A stretch of 64,000 bases of DNA from Streptomyces hygroscopicus subsp. hygroscopicus (GTDB lineage Bacteria > Actinomycetota > Actinomycetes > Streptomycetales > Streptomycetaceae), in contig NZ_BSSM01000002.1 of NCBI RefSeq assembly GCF_030269125.1, positions 1-64,000 of the forward strand, written 5' to 3'. This document shows positions 26,142-35,392 of this stretch, piece by piece (the first letter of the stretch is position 1; each line of letters starts with the position of its first letter). The notes below the pieces were generated by a model. That model saw nothing but the letters and a program-made list of their open reading frames with translations. It was not told the DNA's origin and made no database searches. A program made the position numbers and the translations under genes.

Positions 26142-27410
26142 GTGACGGACATCGTCGACGAACTGAAGTGGCGCGGGCTCATCGCCCTCTCCACGGACGA
26201 GGACGCATTGCGCAAGGCGTTCGCGGACGGTCCCGTCACGTTCTATTGCGGCTTCGACCCGACCGCGCCCAGCCTGCACCTCGGCAACCTCGTGCAGATC
26301 CTGACGATGCGCCGCATCCAGCAGGCGGGCCACCGGCCGCTGGGCCTGGTCGGGGGCGCGACCGGTCTGATCGGCGACCCGAAGCCCACCGCCGAGCGCA
26401 CGCTGAACGCGCCGGAGACCGTCGCCGAGTGGGTCGAGCGGCTGCGCGGCCAGATCGCGCCGCTGCTGGACTTCGAGGGCCCGAACGCCGCGGTGATGGT
26501 CAACAACCTGGACTGGACCCAGGGCCTGTCGGCCATCGAGTTCCTGCGGGACATCGGCAAGCACTTCCGGGTCAACAAGATGATCGCCAAGGAGGCCGTC
26601 TCCCGGCGGCTCAACTCCGACGCGGGCATCAGCTACACCGAGTTCAGCTACCAGATCCTTCAGGGCATGGACTTCCTGGAGCTGTACCGGCGGTACGGCT
26701 GCACGCTGCAGACCGGTGGCAGCGACCAGTGGGGCAACCTCACCTCCGGCACCGACCTGATCCACCGGGTCGAGCCGGACGCCGTGGTGCACGCGCTGGG
26801 CACCCCGCTGATCACCAAGGCGGACGGCACGAAGTTCGGCAAGACCGAGTCCGGCACGGTGTGGCTCGACCCCGAGATGACCACGCCGTACGCGTTCTAC
26901 CAGTTCTGGATCAACGCGGACGACCGGGACGTGGCCAAGTTCCTGCGCATCTTCAGCTTCAAGTCCCGTGAGGAGATCGAGGAGCTGGAGCGGCTGACCG
27001 AGGAGCGGCCGCAGGCGCGGGCGGCTCAGCGGGCGCTGGCCGAGGAGCTGACGACGCTGGTGCACGGGGCCGGGCAGACGGCCGCGGTGGTCGCCGCGTC
27101 GAAGGCGCTGTTCGGGCAGGGCGAGCTCGCGGAGCTGGACGGCCGCACGCTGGCGGCGGCGCTGTCCGAGGTGCCGCACATCCAGGTCGCCGAGCTGGGG
27201 TCCGTGGTGGATCTGTTCGCGGAGGTCGGGCTGGTGGCGAGCAAGTCCGCCGCGCGCAGGACCGTGAAGGAGGGGGGCGCCTACGTGAACAACGTCAAGG
27301 TGGCCTCCGAGGACGCGGTGGCCTCGGCCGGGGACCTGCTGGACGGGCGGTGGCTGGTGCTGCGGCGCGGCAAGCGGAACCTGGCGGCGGTGGAGGTTGT
27401 CGCGGGATGA
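26142..27410 (+). CDS. tyrS: Tyrosyl-tRNA synthetase
   Basis: Encodes 422 residues of a class I synthetase. The HIGH-equivalent HLGN (46-49), tyrosine-pocket segments ([35 protein letters not shown]), the KMSKS-equivalent KFGKT (231-235) and a C-terminal S4-like RNA-binding domain (about 350-422, with [20 protein letters not shown]) are all in place. It charges tRNA-Tyr in the cytosol. The GTG start is preceded by AAGGAG. The 56-bp gap upstream is far too short for a T-box, so transcription probably continues from tldDE. Confidence 0.97.
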   Translation: MTDIVDELKWRGLIALSTDEDALRKAFADGPVTFYCGFDPTAPSLHLGNLVQILTMRRIQQAGHRPLGLVGGATGLIGDPKPTAERTLNAPETVAEWVERLRGQIAPLLDFEGPNAAVMVNNLDWTQGLSAIEFLRDIGKHFRVNKMIAKEAVSRRLNSDAGISYTEFSYQILQGMDFLELYRRYGCTLQTGGSDQWGNLTSGTDLIHRVEPDAVVHALGTPLITKADGTKFGKTESGTVWLDPEMTTPYAFYQFWINADDRDVAKFLRIFSFKSREEIEELERLTEERPQARAAQRALAEELTTLVHGAGQTAAVVAASKALFGQGELAELDGRTLAAALSEVPHIQVAELGSVVDLFAEVGLVASKSAARRTVKEGGAYVNNVKVASEDAVASAGDLLDGRWLVLRRGKRNLAAVEVVAG

Positions 27411-27443
27411 CTCCGCCGGGGCGCGGCGGCTCGACACGGCCCC

Positions 27444-27460
27444 GCGCCCCCTCGGGGCGC
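27444..27460. terminator. Short bidirectional terminator
   Basis: GCGCCCC-CTC-GGGGCGC, a 7-bp stem, lies between convergent tyrS and the GlsB/YeaQ-like gene. Confidence 0.6.
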
Positions 27461-27476
27461 TCCGGTCGGGAGCGGC

Positions 27477-27758
27477 TCAGACCCTCTGGCGCTTCCTCTT
27501 GCCCAGCGTCGCCATGTAGAGGGCGTCCACCACGGCGACGATGATGATCGCGGCCACCAGCTGGAAGATGTGGCGGCTCCAGTCGATTCCCCGGGTCTCT
27601 GCGACGTTCAGGGCGCGGGCGATCGCGTTGCCCGCGACGGCGCCGAGGATGCCGCAGATGGTGGTCAGCCAGAGGGGGCTGTGCTGCTTGCCCGGGATGA
27701 CCGCTTTGGCGATCACGCCCAGTACGAATCCCACGATGATCGCCCACAACCAGCCCAT
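27477..27758 (-). CDS. GlsB/YeaQ/YmgE family stress-response membrane protein
   Basis: A 93-residue integral membrane protein with three hydrophobic helices (about 3-20, 32-48 and 63-82). The family phrases are LWAIIVGFVLGVIAKAVIPGK and TTICGILGAVAGNAIA, and it ends in a basic KRKRQR tail. Members are small stress-induced proteins of unknown mechanism (transglycosylase-associated in older annotation). The ATG at 27758 has an ideal GGAGG six bases upstream; the longer open frame to 28352 is not coding. It is convergent with tyrS. Confidence 0.93.
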   Translation of the reverse strand: MGWLWAIIVGFVLGVIAKAVIPGKQHSPLWLTTICGILGAVAGNAIARALNVAETRGIDWSRHIFQLVAAIIIVAVVDALYMATLGKRKRQRV

Positions 27759-27980
27759 GGCTGCCTCCTCGTCCGGATCGACGTGAGCTCTACGCCAGTG
27801 TCGGCCGGTGCGCCACGGGACGCATGTCGTGTTCCGCCGTACGGCCGGGCATCGCCGCAGGCAGCGGGCGACCCGGTCTCGTCGGGCGCGCGGCCGCGGC
27901 GTACCGTAAGAGGTGTCCCGGCACCGCTTCCGCGCCGGGGGGTGGACGTGGGTGCGAGCCGGGAAGGTCCGATACGGCGG

Positions 27981-28334
27981 ATGGTGAAGGCGATGCGGAA
28001 ACAGCACGGCGCCGGCGGCCAGGTGTTCCGGATCACCGGGGCCAGGACCGGTCTCGCCGAGGACGTGCGCGGGCGGCAGCGGCGGTACGTCATCTCGATG
28101 GGGATCCGCACGGTGGCGGTGATCCTCGCGGCCACGTTGTGGAACGTCGAACGGCCCTTCGCCATCGTGGCGTTGGTGGCCGGTGCGATCCTGCCCTATA
28201 TCGCGGTGGTGGTCGCGAACGCGGGCCGTGAGCGACCGCCCTCCCTGCCCTCGACGTTCGTCACCGCTCCCATGCGCCCGATGATCGGAACGACACGCGG
28301 CGAGGACGAACAGCCATCGCGCGATCAGGGCTGA
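27981..28334 (+). CDS. DUF3099 small membrane protein
   Basis: Encodes 117 residues. A short N region with VFRITGARTGLAEDVRGRQRRYVISM, the recognisable core of DUF3099, leads into two closely spaced transmembrane helices (TVAVILAATLWNVERPFAIVALVAGAILPYIAVVVANA) and a disordered tail. The function is unknown. The first ATG (27981) is used; the ATG at 27993 (MRKQHG) is a good alternative. Arginine-rich segments flank the helices, as in small membrane scaffold proteins. It is divergent from the GlsB-like gene across about 220 bp. Confidence 0.85.
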   Translation: MVKAMRKQHGAGGQVFRITGARTGLAEDVRGRQRRYVISMGIRTVAVILAATLWNVERPFAIVALVAGAILPYIAVVVANAGRERPPSLPSTFVTAPMRPMIGTTRGEDEQPSRDQG

Positions 28335-28542
28335 TGCGGAGAAAGCGGACACCGGTCCGGCCTCATCCTCAAGAAAAGCTCAAAATCAATCGCGCAGTTC
28401 CGGTGCCGGGCAACGGGTCGGCCGTGACATACTGCGTAAGCGCTCCGCATCCCCCGTCGGAGCGACGGACCGACGCCGGGCAGCTCCCCCCGTGGCTGCT
28501 CGGCGTCGCCTCGTTCTGCACCCGATCTGGTGAGACGAACCT

Positions 28543-28758
28543 GTGAGTGACGAAACCCCCATCTGCTCCGCCAAGGGCTGCCGCACCGCCGCCGTGTGGG
28601 TGCTGGCCTGGAACAACCCGAAGCTTCACACCCCGGAGCGGCGCAAGACCTGGCTCGCCTGCGAGGAGCACCGCGAGCACCTGTCCACGTTCCTGGGTGT
28701 ACGGGGTTTCCTGAAGGACGTCGTCCCTCTCGACGAGTGGGAGCACGGCGGGAGTTGA
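28543..28758 (+). CDS. Small Cys/His-containing conserved protein
   Basis: Encodes 71 residues: CSAKGC near the N terminus, CEEH in the middle, a conserved WNNPKLHTPERRKTWLAC stretch and an acidic tail. Two cysteine pairs plus histidines suggest a small zinc site. The GTG start at 28543 has no strong ribosome site but fits the family start (SDETPICS). Homologues are common in actinobacteria beside moaA-type genes, sometimes under misleading names, and function is unknown. The 208 bp upstream show no other gene. Confidence 0.78.
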   Translation: MSDETPICSAKGCRTAAVWVLAWNNPKLHTPERRKTWLACEEHREHLSTFLGVRGFLKDVVPLDEWEHGGS

Positions 28759-28791
28759 GGTCCGCCGGGGCGGCCGCGGGCCGGCCGCCGG

Positions 28792-29781
28792 TCAGCCGCC
28801 GATCGCCGACATCGGGCGGTCCGGCTGGACGAAGGACGGGTCGTCCAGACCCGCGCCCGCCTTCTTGCCCCACATCGCCTGGCGCCAGAGGCGGGCGATC
28901 TCCTCGTCGGGCGCGCCGGAGCGCAGGGCACCGCGCAGGTCGGTCTCCTCGGTGGCGAACAGGCACGTGCGGATCTGGCCGTCGGCGGTGAGCCGGGTGC
29001 GGTCGCAGGCCGCGCAGAAGGGGCGGGTGACCGAGGCGATCACGCCGACCCGGTGCGGGCCGCCGTCCACCAGCCAGCGCTCCGCCGGTGCCGAACCGCG
29101 CTCCTCGGCGCCCTCCGGGGTGAGGTCGAAGCGGGTGCGCAGCGAGGCGAGGATGTCGCCTGCGGTGACCATGCCCTCGCGCTTCCAGCCGTGCTGGGCG
29201 TCCAGGGGCATCTGCTCGATGAACCGCAGTTCATAGTCGTGTGCGACGGCCCAGGCCAGCAGATCGGGGGCCTCGTCCTCGTTGAGGCCCGGCATCAGGA
29301 CGCTGTTGACCTTGACGGGGGTGAGGCCCGCGGCGCGGGCGGCCCGGAGTCCTTCGAGGACGTCCTTGTGGCGGTCGCGGCGGGTGAGGGCCTTGAAGAC
29401 CTCGGGGCGCAGGGTGTCCAGGGAGACGTTGACCCGGTCCAGGCCCGCGTCCTTGAGGGCGGCGGCGGTGCGGCCGAGGCCGATCCCGTTGGTGGTCAGG
29501 GACATCCGCGGGCGCGGGCCGAGGGCCGCGACCCGCTCGACGATGCCGACCAGGCCGGGCCGCAGCAGGGGCTCACCGCCGGTGAAGCGGACCTCCTCGA
29601 TGCCGAGCAGGCGCACCGCGATGTCGACGAGGCGGACGATCTCGTCGTCGGTGAGCAGCTCCGGTTTGGCCAGCCACTGCAGGCCCTCCTCGGGCATGCA
29701 GTAGGTGCAGCGCAGATTGCACCGGTCGGTCAGCGAGACCCTCAGGTCGGTGGCCACGCGGCCGTACGTGTCGATGAGCAC
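28792..29781 (-). CDS. moaA: GTP 3',8-cyclase (molybdopterin biosynthesis)
   Basis: A 329-residue radical-SAM enzyme. The N-terminal cluster motif C21-x3-C25-x2-C28 (CNLRCTYC), FTGGEPLLR, LTTNG, and the C-terminal second [4Fe-4S] site CAACDRTRLTADGQIRTC mark MoaA. It converts GTP to 3',8-cyclo-GTP, the first step of molybdenum-cofactor synthesis. GTG at 29781 is chosen because GGAGGGGG precedes it; the open frame runs 15 codons further. No other moa genes are in the window. The C terminus ends in an unusual FVQPDRPMSAIGG, close to the GG tail needed for MoaA function. Confidence 0.96.
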   Translation of the reverse strand: MLIDTYGRVATDLRVSLTDRCNLRCTYCMPEEGLQWLAKPELLTDDEIVRLVDIAVRLLGIEEVRFTGGEPLLRPGLVGIVERVAALGPRPRMSLTTNGIGLGRTAAALKDAGLDRVNVSLDTLRPEVFKALTRRDRHKDVLEGLRAARAAGLTPVKVNSVLMPGLNEDEAPDLLAWAVAHDYELRFIEQMPLDAQHGWKREGMVTAGDILASLRTRFDLTPEGAEERGSAPAERWLVDGGPHRVGVIASVTRPFCAACDRTRLTADGQIRTCLFATEETDLRGALRSGAPDEEIARLWRQAMWGKKAGAGLDDPSFVQPDRPMSAIGG

Positions 29782-29957
29782 GTGGGCCCCCTCCCTCGTC
29801 GAGCATCGGCGTCGTTTCCGTTTCATCTGCGAGCCTACGTGACGTCACCGACATCGACACCGGCCCCGATCGGACGAGGTGCCCGGCGGCCGCGTCGGGG
29901 GACCGTACGGCCCCGGGGACCCGCACGGTTCCGCCGACGCGGCCGGTCGTACGGGTG

Positions 29958-31586
29958 TCAGTGCGCGCCCGTCCCGGTCAGGGAGCGCACTTCCAGTTCC
30001 GCGTACTTGCCGGCGTCCGGCACCTCCTTCGACAGCAGGGTGCCCACGGCGCCGAGCAGGAATCCGACGGGGATGGAGATGATCCCGGGGTTCTCCAGCG
30101 GGAACCAGTGGAAGTCGACGTCCGGGAACATCGAGGTCCGGCCGCCGGAGACGACCGGGGAGAACAGCACCAGGCCGACCGCGGTGACCAGGCCGCCGTA
30201 GATCGACCACAGGGCGCCGGCCGTGGTGAACCGCTTCCAGAAGAGGCTGTAGAGGATCGTCGGCAGGTTCGCGGAGGCGGCGACGGCGAAGGCGAGCGCC
30301 ACCAGGCCGGCCACGTTGAGGTCGCGGGCCAGGGCGCCGAGGAGGATGGAGACCGCGCCGATCCCGACGGTGGCCCAACGGGCCGCGCCCAGCTCCTGCC
30401 TCTCGGTGGCCCGCCCCTTCTTGATGACGTTCGCGTAGATGTCGTGCGCGAAGGAGGAGGACGAGGCGAGGGTGAGGCCGGCGACGACGGCGAGGATGGT
30501 GGCGAAGGCGACGGCGGAGATGGTGGCGAGCAGGACGGCGCCCCAGCCGGAGTCCACCCCGCCGAGGTGCAGGGCGAGGAGCGGGGCTGCGGTGTTGCCC
30601 GCCTTGTTGGAGGCGATGATCTCGTCCGGTTTGATCAGCGCGGCGGCGCCGAAGCCGAGGGCCAGGGTCATCAGGTAGAAGACGCCGATCAGGCCGATGG
30701 CCCAGATCACCGACTTACGGGCGGCCTTCGCGGTGGGCACCGTGTAGAAGCGGATCAGGATGTGCGGCAGGCCCGCGGTGCCGAGGACCAGGGCGAGACC
30801 GAGGGAGAGGAAGTCCAGCTTGGTGGTGCCGGTGGCGCCGTACTTCAGGCCGGGCTCCAGGAACGACGCTCCCTTGCCGCTGTTGTCGGCGGCCCTGCCG
30901 AGCAGGTCCGAGACGTTGAAGTGGAACTTCACGAGGACCAGGAAGGTCAGCAGCAGGGCGCCGATCATCAGCAGCACGGCCTTGACCATCTGCACCCAGG
31001 TGGTGCCCTTCATGCCGCCGATGGTGACGTACACGATCATCAGGACGCCGACCAGGGCGACGATGCCGATCTTGCCCATGTCGCTGGTGATGCCGAGGAG
31101 CAGGGAGACCAGGACGCCCGCGCCGGCCATCTGGGCGAGCAGGTAGAAGATCGACACCACGATGGTGGAGGCACCCGCGGCCGTGCGGACCGGGCGCTGG
31201 CGCATCCGGTAGGCGAGCACGTCGCCCATCGTGTAGCGGCCGGAGTTGCGCAGCGGTTCGGCGACCAGGAGCAGCGCGACGAGCCAGGCGACCAGGAAGC
31301 CGATGGAGTAGAGGAAGCCGTCGTAGCCGAAGAGGGCGATGGCGCCGGCGATGCCGAGGAAGGACGCGGCGGACATGTAGTCGCCGGAGACGGCGAGGCC
31401 GTTCTGGAAGCCGGTGAACTGGCGCCCGCCCGCGTAGAAGTCGGCGGCGTCCTTGGTCTGGCGGCCAGCCCAGACGGTGATGAGGAGCGTGGCGGCGACG
31501 AAGACGGCGAACAGGGTGACGATCAGCGTCCGGTGCTCGCTCGCCTCGCCCGCGGCCAGCAGGGTGTGGTGGGTCACGGTGCTCAT
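29958..31586 (-). CDS. Sodium:solute symporter family, cation/acetate symporter type
   Basis: Encodes 542 residues with about 13 membrane segments. SSS-family landmarks are FYAGGRQFTGFQNGLAVSGDYMSAASFLG (sodium/substrate site), AEPLRNSGRYTMGDVL and GLPHILIRFYTVPTAKAARKS. It most resembles ActP-type acetate/short-chain monocarboxylate permeases. The start overlaps the stop of the upstream DUF485 gene by 4 bp (ATGA), the typical yjcH-actP arrangement. It should import acetate, propionate or pyruvate with Na+ or H+; the exact substrate cannot be read from sequence. Confidence 0.93.
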   Translation of the reverse strand: MSTVTHHTLLAAGEASEHRTLIVTLFAVFVAATLLITVWAGRQTKDAADFYAGGRQFTGFQNGLAVSGDYMSAASFLGIAGAIALFGYDGFLYSIGFLVAWLVALLLVAEPLRNSGRYTMGDVLAYRMRQRPVRTAAGASTIVVSIFYLLAQMAGAGVLVSLLLGITSDMGKIGIVALVGVLMIVYVTIGGMKGTTWVQMVKAVLLMIGALLLTFLVLVKFHFNVSDLLGRAADNSGKGASFLEPGLKYGATGTTKLDFLSLGLALVLGTAGLPHILIRFYTVPTAKAARKSVIWAIGLIGVFYLMTLALGFGAAALIKPDEIIASNKAGNTAAPLLALHLGGVDSGWGAVLLATISAVAFATILAVVAGLTLASSSSFAHDIYANVIKKGRATERQELGAARWATVGIGAVSILLGALARDLNVAGLVALAFAVAASANLPTILYSLFWKRFTTAGALWSIYGGLVTAVGLVLFSPVVSGGRTSMFPDVDFHWFPLENPGIISIPVGFLLGAVGTLLSKEVPDAGKYAELEVRSLTGTGAH

Positions 31587-31939
31587 TCCGCGCCCTCCAT
31601 GCGGGACTTGATGGCCTTCGCCCTCGGGTCGAGCTTGGCCGCGGCGTGCCGGGCGTACCACCAGGCGATGAGGAAGGTGGTGAGGAACTGGGCGAGCCCG
31701 AGGACCAGGGCGACGTTGACGTTGCCCACGACCCTGGTGCCCATGAATCCGTCGGCGTAGTTGGAGAGCAGGACGTACAGCAGGTACCAGGCGATGAACG
31801 CGAGGGTCAGCGGGAAGGCGAACGAGCGGTGTGCGCGGCGCAGTTCACCGAATTCCGCGCTCTGCTGCACCTCGGTGAACTCCTCGGTGGTGGGAAGGGG
31901 TACCCCCGGTGTCGCGGGGGGCGGTGTCTCGGTGGCCAC
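31583..31939 (-). CDS. DUF485 (YjcH-like) membrane protein
   Basis: A 118-residue protein. A disordered Pro/Thr-rich N terminus is followed by two transmembrane helices (about 42-62 and 75-96) with the DUF485 signature ELRRAHRSFAFPLTLAFIAWYLLYVLL. These proteins accompany ActP-type symporters and probably assist their assembly or activity. The GTG start at 31939 has GAGGAGA eight bases upstream. The 3' end overlaps the symporter start, so the two are made together. Promoter elements should lie in 31940-32200, shared with the divergent subtilase. Confidence 0.92.
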   Translation of the reverse strand: MATETPPPATPGVPLPTTEEFTEVQQSAEFGELRRAHRSFAFPLTLAFIAWYLLYVLLSNYADGFMGTRVVGNVNVALVLGLAQFLTTFLIAWWYARHAAAKLDPRAKAIKSRMEGAE

Positions 31940-32200
31940 GGGTTCTCCTCGCGGGTGCTGTCGGACAGGGCGGCCGGGGGCTCGATGGTGCTAGTGCTCC
32001 CTGCCCAGGTCCACGGCGCCACGCGAAGGCCGGTTCAAGTCCTATGAGTTCTTTCGCAAGTGGTCTGATCGAGTCATTGCCAAGTCATTGCCGATCACCG
32101 AGGGGACGGGTTACGTTCCGGCTGCACCACTCACCATGCGCCTGCCCGAGCACCGACCCGTGTCTCGGGCGGCTTCGTGTCGGGATGAAGTGGAGAACCC

Positions 32201-33769
32201 ATGCCTCATCTGCGCCCCAGACGCCGGCCGGCGTTCGCCGTGCCGGCCGTGCTGTCGCTCACCGCCTCGCTCGCCTTCCTGCCGGCCGCGGCCTCGGCCG
32301 CGCCCGCGACGACGGCAGACGCCGCGGTCGGGACAGCGACGTCCGGGACACCGGCCGCGCACGCCTCGGCGGCGGACGGCCCGAACCTGTCGTACGTGGT
32401 CAACACCCGCACGGACCACCGCACGCTCGACTCGGTGCGGCAGGAGATCACGCGCAACGGCGGCACCCTGGTGGCCGGTTACGACCAGATCGGCGTCCTG
32501 GTCGCGCACTCGGCGAACCCGGACTTCGCCCGGCTGATGCGCGCGGTGCCCGGGATCGCCTCGGCCGGTGCCACCCGGCACACCCCGCTGGCCTCCGCGT
32601 CCACGACGGACATGGGCGCCCCGCAGGTGCTCGGCGGCGCGCAGGCGGCCGCGGCCGGCGCGGCGGCCACCGGGGACCAGGACCCGCTGGAGCCGCTCCA
32701 GTGGGACCTGCCCGCCATCAAGGCGGACAAGGCGCACGAGAAGACGCTCGGCAGCCGTGAGGTCACGGTCGGGGTCATCGACAGCGGTGTGGACGACACC
32801 CACCCGGACATCGCGCCCAACTTCGACCGCGCCGCCTCCGTCAGCTGCGTGTCGGGCAGGGCGGACACCACCGACGGCGCGTGGCGGCCCAGCGCCTCGG
32901 AGAGCCCGCACGGCACCCATGTGGCGGGCGAGATCGCGGCCGCGAAGAACGGCGTGGGCATGACGGGCGTGGCGCCGGGCGTCAGGGTGGCCGGCATCAA
33001 GGTGGCCGATCCGAACGGGTACTTCTACACCGAGGCGGTGGTCTGCGGCTTCGTCTGGGCGGCCGAGCACCACGTCGACGTGACGAACAACAGCTACTTC
33101 ACCGACCCCTGGTACTTCAACTGCACCACCGACCCGGACCAGAAGGCACTCGTGGACGCCGTCGACCGGGCCTCGCGGTACGCGGAACGGCGGGGCACGG
33201 TGAACATCGCGTCGGCGGGCAACGAGAGGTACGACCTGGCCGCCGACTCGATCACCGACCCGGACTCGCCGAACGACGGCACCGCGTCGTCCCGGGTGAT
33301 CGACCCGCGCCGCTGCTTCGACATCCCGGCCCAGTCGCCGGGGGTCGTGACGGTCGCGGCGACCGGCGCGAAGGGGCTGAAGGCGTCGTACTCCAACTAC
33401 GGCCTGGGCATCATCGACATCGCCGCGCCCGGCGGTGACTCCACGGTCTACCAGACGCCCGCGCCGCCGGCGACCAGCGGCCTCATCCTCGGCCCGCTGC
33501 CCGGCGGCAGGTGGGGCTACATGGCCGGCACGTCCATGGCGGCCCCGCATGTGGCCGGTGTGGCCGCATTGATCAAGTCAACCCATCCGCACGCGTCCGC
33601 CGCCCTGGTCAAGGCCCTCCTGTACGCGGAGGCCGACGCCACGCCGTGCACGGACCCGTACGACATCAACGGCGACGGCAAGGTCGACGCGGTGTGCGAG
33701 GGACCGGCGAACCGCAATGGTTTCTACGGCCGCGGCATGGCCGACGCGCTGGCGGCGGTGACCGGATAA
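32201..33769 (+). CDS. Secreted subtilisin-like (S8) serine peptidase
   Basis: Encodes 522 residues. A signal peptide (cleavage near ASA at about residue 33) and a propeptide-like region (about 40-130, with an N-terminal inhibitor-I9-like VVNTRTDHRTLDSVRQEI) precede the S8 catalytic domain with D194 (VIDSGVDDTHPD), H237 (HGTHVAG) and S445 (GTSMAAPH). After the catalytic domain, residues 488-496 (DINGDGKVD) form a calcium-loop of EF-hand/dockerin type. It is an extracellular protease activated by propeptide removal. A direct repeat (GTCATTGCC twice, about 32070-32092) lies in the upstream region. It is monocistronic with a strong terminator. Confidence 0.94.
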   Translation: MPHLRPRRRPAFAVPAVLSLTASLAFLPAAASAAPATTADAAVGTATSGTPAAHASAADGPNLSYVVNTRTDHRTLDSVRQEITRNGGTLVAGYDQIGVLVAHSANPDFARLMRAVPGIASAGATRHTPLASASTTDMGAPQVLGGAQAAAAGAAATGDQDPLEPLQWDLPAIKADKAHEKTLGSREVTVGVIDSGVDDTHPDIAPNFDRAASVSCVSGRADTTDGAWRPSASESPHGTHVAGEIAAAKNGVGMTGVAPGVRVAGIKVADPNGYFYTEAVVCGFVWAAEHHVDVTNNSYFTDPWYFNCTTDPDQKALVDAVDRASRYAERRGTVNIASAGNERYDLAADSITDPDSPNDGTASSRVIDPRRCFDIPAQSPGVVTVAATGAKGLKASYSNYGLGIIDIAAPGGDSTVYQTPAPPATSGLILGPLPGGRWGYMAGTSMAAPHVAGVAALIKSTHPHASAALVKALLYAEADATPCTDPYDINGDGKVDAVCEGPANRNGFYGRGMADALAAVTG

Positions 33770-33780
33770 GACCCCTGTAG

Positions 33781-33814
33781 GGGCGGGTGGTCGCGGGAAT
33801 CCGGCCACCCGCCC
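33781..33814 (+). terminator. Terminator of the subtilase gene
   Basis: A 10-bp perfect stem GGGCGGGTGG/CCACCCGCCC (33781-33790 and 33805-33814) lies 12 bp after the stop codon. Confidence 0.85.
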
Positions 33815-33963
33815 GTACGGCATGAACCACCCCTGCGCGCCTACCGGGGCGCGGGGGCCCGGTACGTCGCCGAGCGGGCGCTCGCCGCCGGCCGACAGCC
33901 GGGACCGTCCGACGTACGCAAAGAGGTGAACCTTTACCGGCCGACGTCGGGTCCATACAAAGG

Positions 33964-33976
33964 TTGATTGAATCAA
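33964..33976. promoter_or_regulatory. AT-rich palindrome before the CoA-transferase gene
   Basis: TTGATT-G-AATCAA is a perfect 6-1-6 palindrome ending 17 bp before the probable start codon, in an unusually A+T-rich patch. It could be an operator or part of the promoter; CATAGT at 33982-33987 could serve as a -10 box for a leaderless message. Confidence 0.45.
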
Positions 33977-33993
33977 TAATGCATAGTGCAGTC

Positions 33994-35385
33994 ATGACGG
34001 ATATCGCGTACGCATGGTCTGCGCTGGGCGGCGACCCCGCCCTGATCTCCCGGGTGACGACGGTCGAGCGCCCCGGAACCCTCCCGTCCCGCCTTCCGGT
34101 ACGACGGCTCGCGCGCGCGTGTGCCGGAGCGTGCGCCCTGGCCGCCGCCGAGCTGGCGGCCCACCGGACCGGTCGCGGCGAGGCGCCGGAGGTCCGGGTC
34201 GACGACGGCGCCGTGGCGGCCGCGTTCCACAGCGAACGGCTGCTGCGGATGGACGGGCGGGCGACGGTCTCCTTCGCACCGCTGTCGCGGTTCTGGCGCA
34301 CGGCCGACGGCTGGGTGCGCACCCACGCCAACTACCCGCACCACCGGGCCCGGTTGCTCGCCGCGCTGGGCCTGCCGGACGGCGCGACACCCGAGGACGT
34401 GGCCGCCCTGCTCGCGGACCGCACCGCCGTCGGGACCGAGGAGGCGGTCTACGGCGCCGGCGGCCTCGCGGTGGCCCTGCGCACGCCCGAGGAGTGGCGG
34501 GCCACCGAACAGGCCGCCGAGGTGGCCACGCGGCCCCTCGTGGAGCGCGTACGGCTCGACGCCGCTCCCGTGCGCGCGCTCCCGCCGCTCGACCCGGCCG
34601 CCGCCCCGCTGCTGCCCGCCGCGGGAGTCCGCGTCCTGGACCTGACCCGGGTCCTGGCGGGCCCGGTCGCCACCCGCACCCTCGGCCTGCTGGGCGCGGA
34701 CGTGCTGCGCCTGGACGCGCCCTGGCTGCCCGAACTCCCCGACCAGCACGCCGACACGGGCTTCGGCAAGCGCTCCGCGACCCTGGACCTGGCGGCCGAC
34801 CGGGACACCTTCGAGGAGCTGCTGTCCGGGGCGGACGTCGTGGTCACCGGCTACCGCCCCGGCGCGCTCGACCGCTTCGGCCTCTCTCCCGAGGCGCTCG
34901 CGGAACGGCACCCCGGACTGGTGGTGGCACAGGTGTCGGCATGGGGCGCGTACGGGCCCTGGGGCGAACGGCGCGGCTTCGACAGCCTGGTGCAGGTCGC
35001 CACCGGCATCGCGGTGGCCGAGGGCTCGTCCGAAGAGCCCGGCGCGCTGCCGGCGCAGGCCCTGGACCACGGCACCGGCTACCTGCTGGCGGCGGCGGTC
35101 CTGCGGGCGCTGACCGAGCGGTCGTACGACGGCGGCGGCCGCGCCGTCCGGCTGGCGCTGGCGCGCACGGCGCACTGGCTGACGGACGGGATGCCGTGCG
35201 ACGCCCCGCAGCCGGACGACACGCCGGGCGCCCCTCACGTCGCCCCGGACGCCTGGCTCGCCGAGGCCGACGGTCCGCTCGGCCGGCTGCGGCACGCCCT
35301 CTCCCCGGTGAACCTCGCGGGCGGGCCCACCGATTGGAGCCGGCCCCCGGCGCCCTGGGGTTCGGACCGGCCCGTCTGGCCGTGA
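33994..35385 (+). CDS. CaiB/BaiF (class III) CoA-transferase family protein
   Basis: A 463-residue protein. The conserved family half is C-terminal: GVRVLDLTRVLAGPVATRTLGLLGADVLRLD, FGKRSATLDL, a GYRPGALDRFGLSPE segment, and the catalytic aspartate D330 in RGFDSLVQVATGIA. The N-terminal 200 residues are a divergent, probably partly duplicated region. Enzymes of this class move CoA between carboxylates through an aspartyl-CoA intermediate. No oxalate or carnitine gene is nearby, so the substrate is unknown. The ATG at 33994 lacks a Shine-Dalgarno sequence; in-frame starts at 33964 and 33979 are less likely. Confidence 0.85.
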   Translation: MTDIAYAWSALGGDPALISRVTTVERPGTLPSRLPVRRLARACAGACALAAAELAAHRTGRGEAPEVRVDDGAVAAAFHSERLLRMDGRATVSFAPLSRFWRTADGWVRTHANYPHHRARLLAALGLPDGATPEDVAALLADRTAVGTEEAVYGAGGLAVALRTPEEWRATEQAAEVATRPLVERVRLDAAPVRALPPLDPAAAPLLPAAGVRVLDLTRVLAGPVATRTLGLLGADVLRLDAPWLPELPDQHADTGFGKRSATLDLAADRDTFEELLSGADVVVTGYRPGALDRFGLSPEALAERHPGLVVAQVSAWGAYGPWGERRGFDSLVQVATGIAVAEGSSEEPGALPAQALDHGTGYLLAAAVLRALTERSYDGGGRAVRLALARTAHWLTDGMPCDAPQPDDTPGAPHVAPDAWLAEADGPLGRLRHALSPVNLAGGPTDWSRPPAPWGSDRPVWP

Positions 35386-35392
35386 GAGGGGG

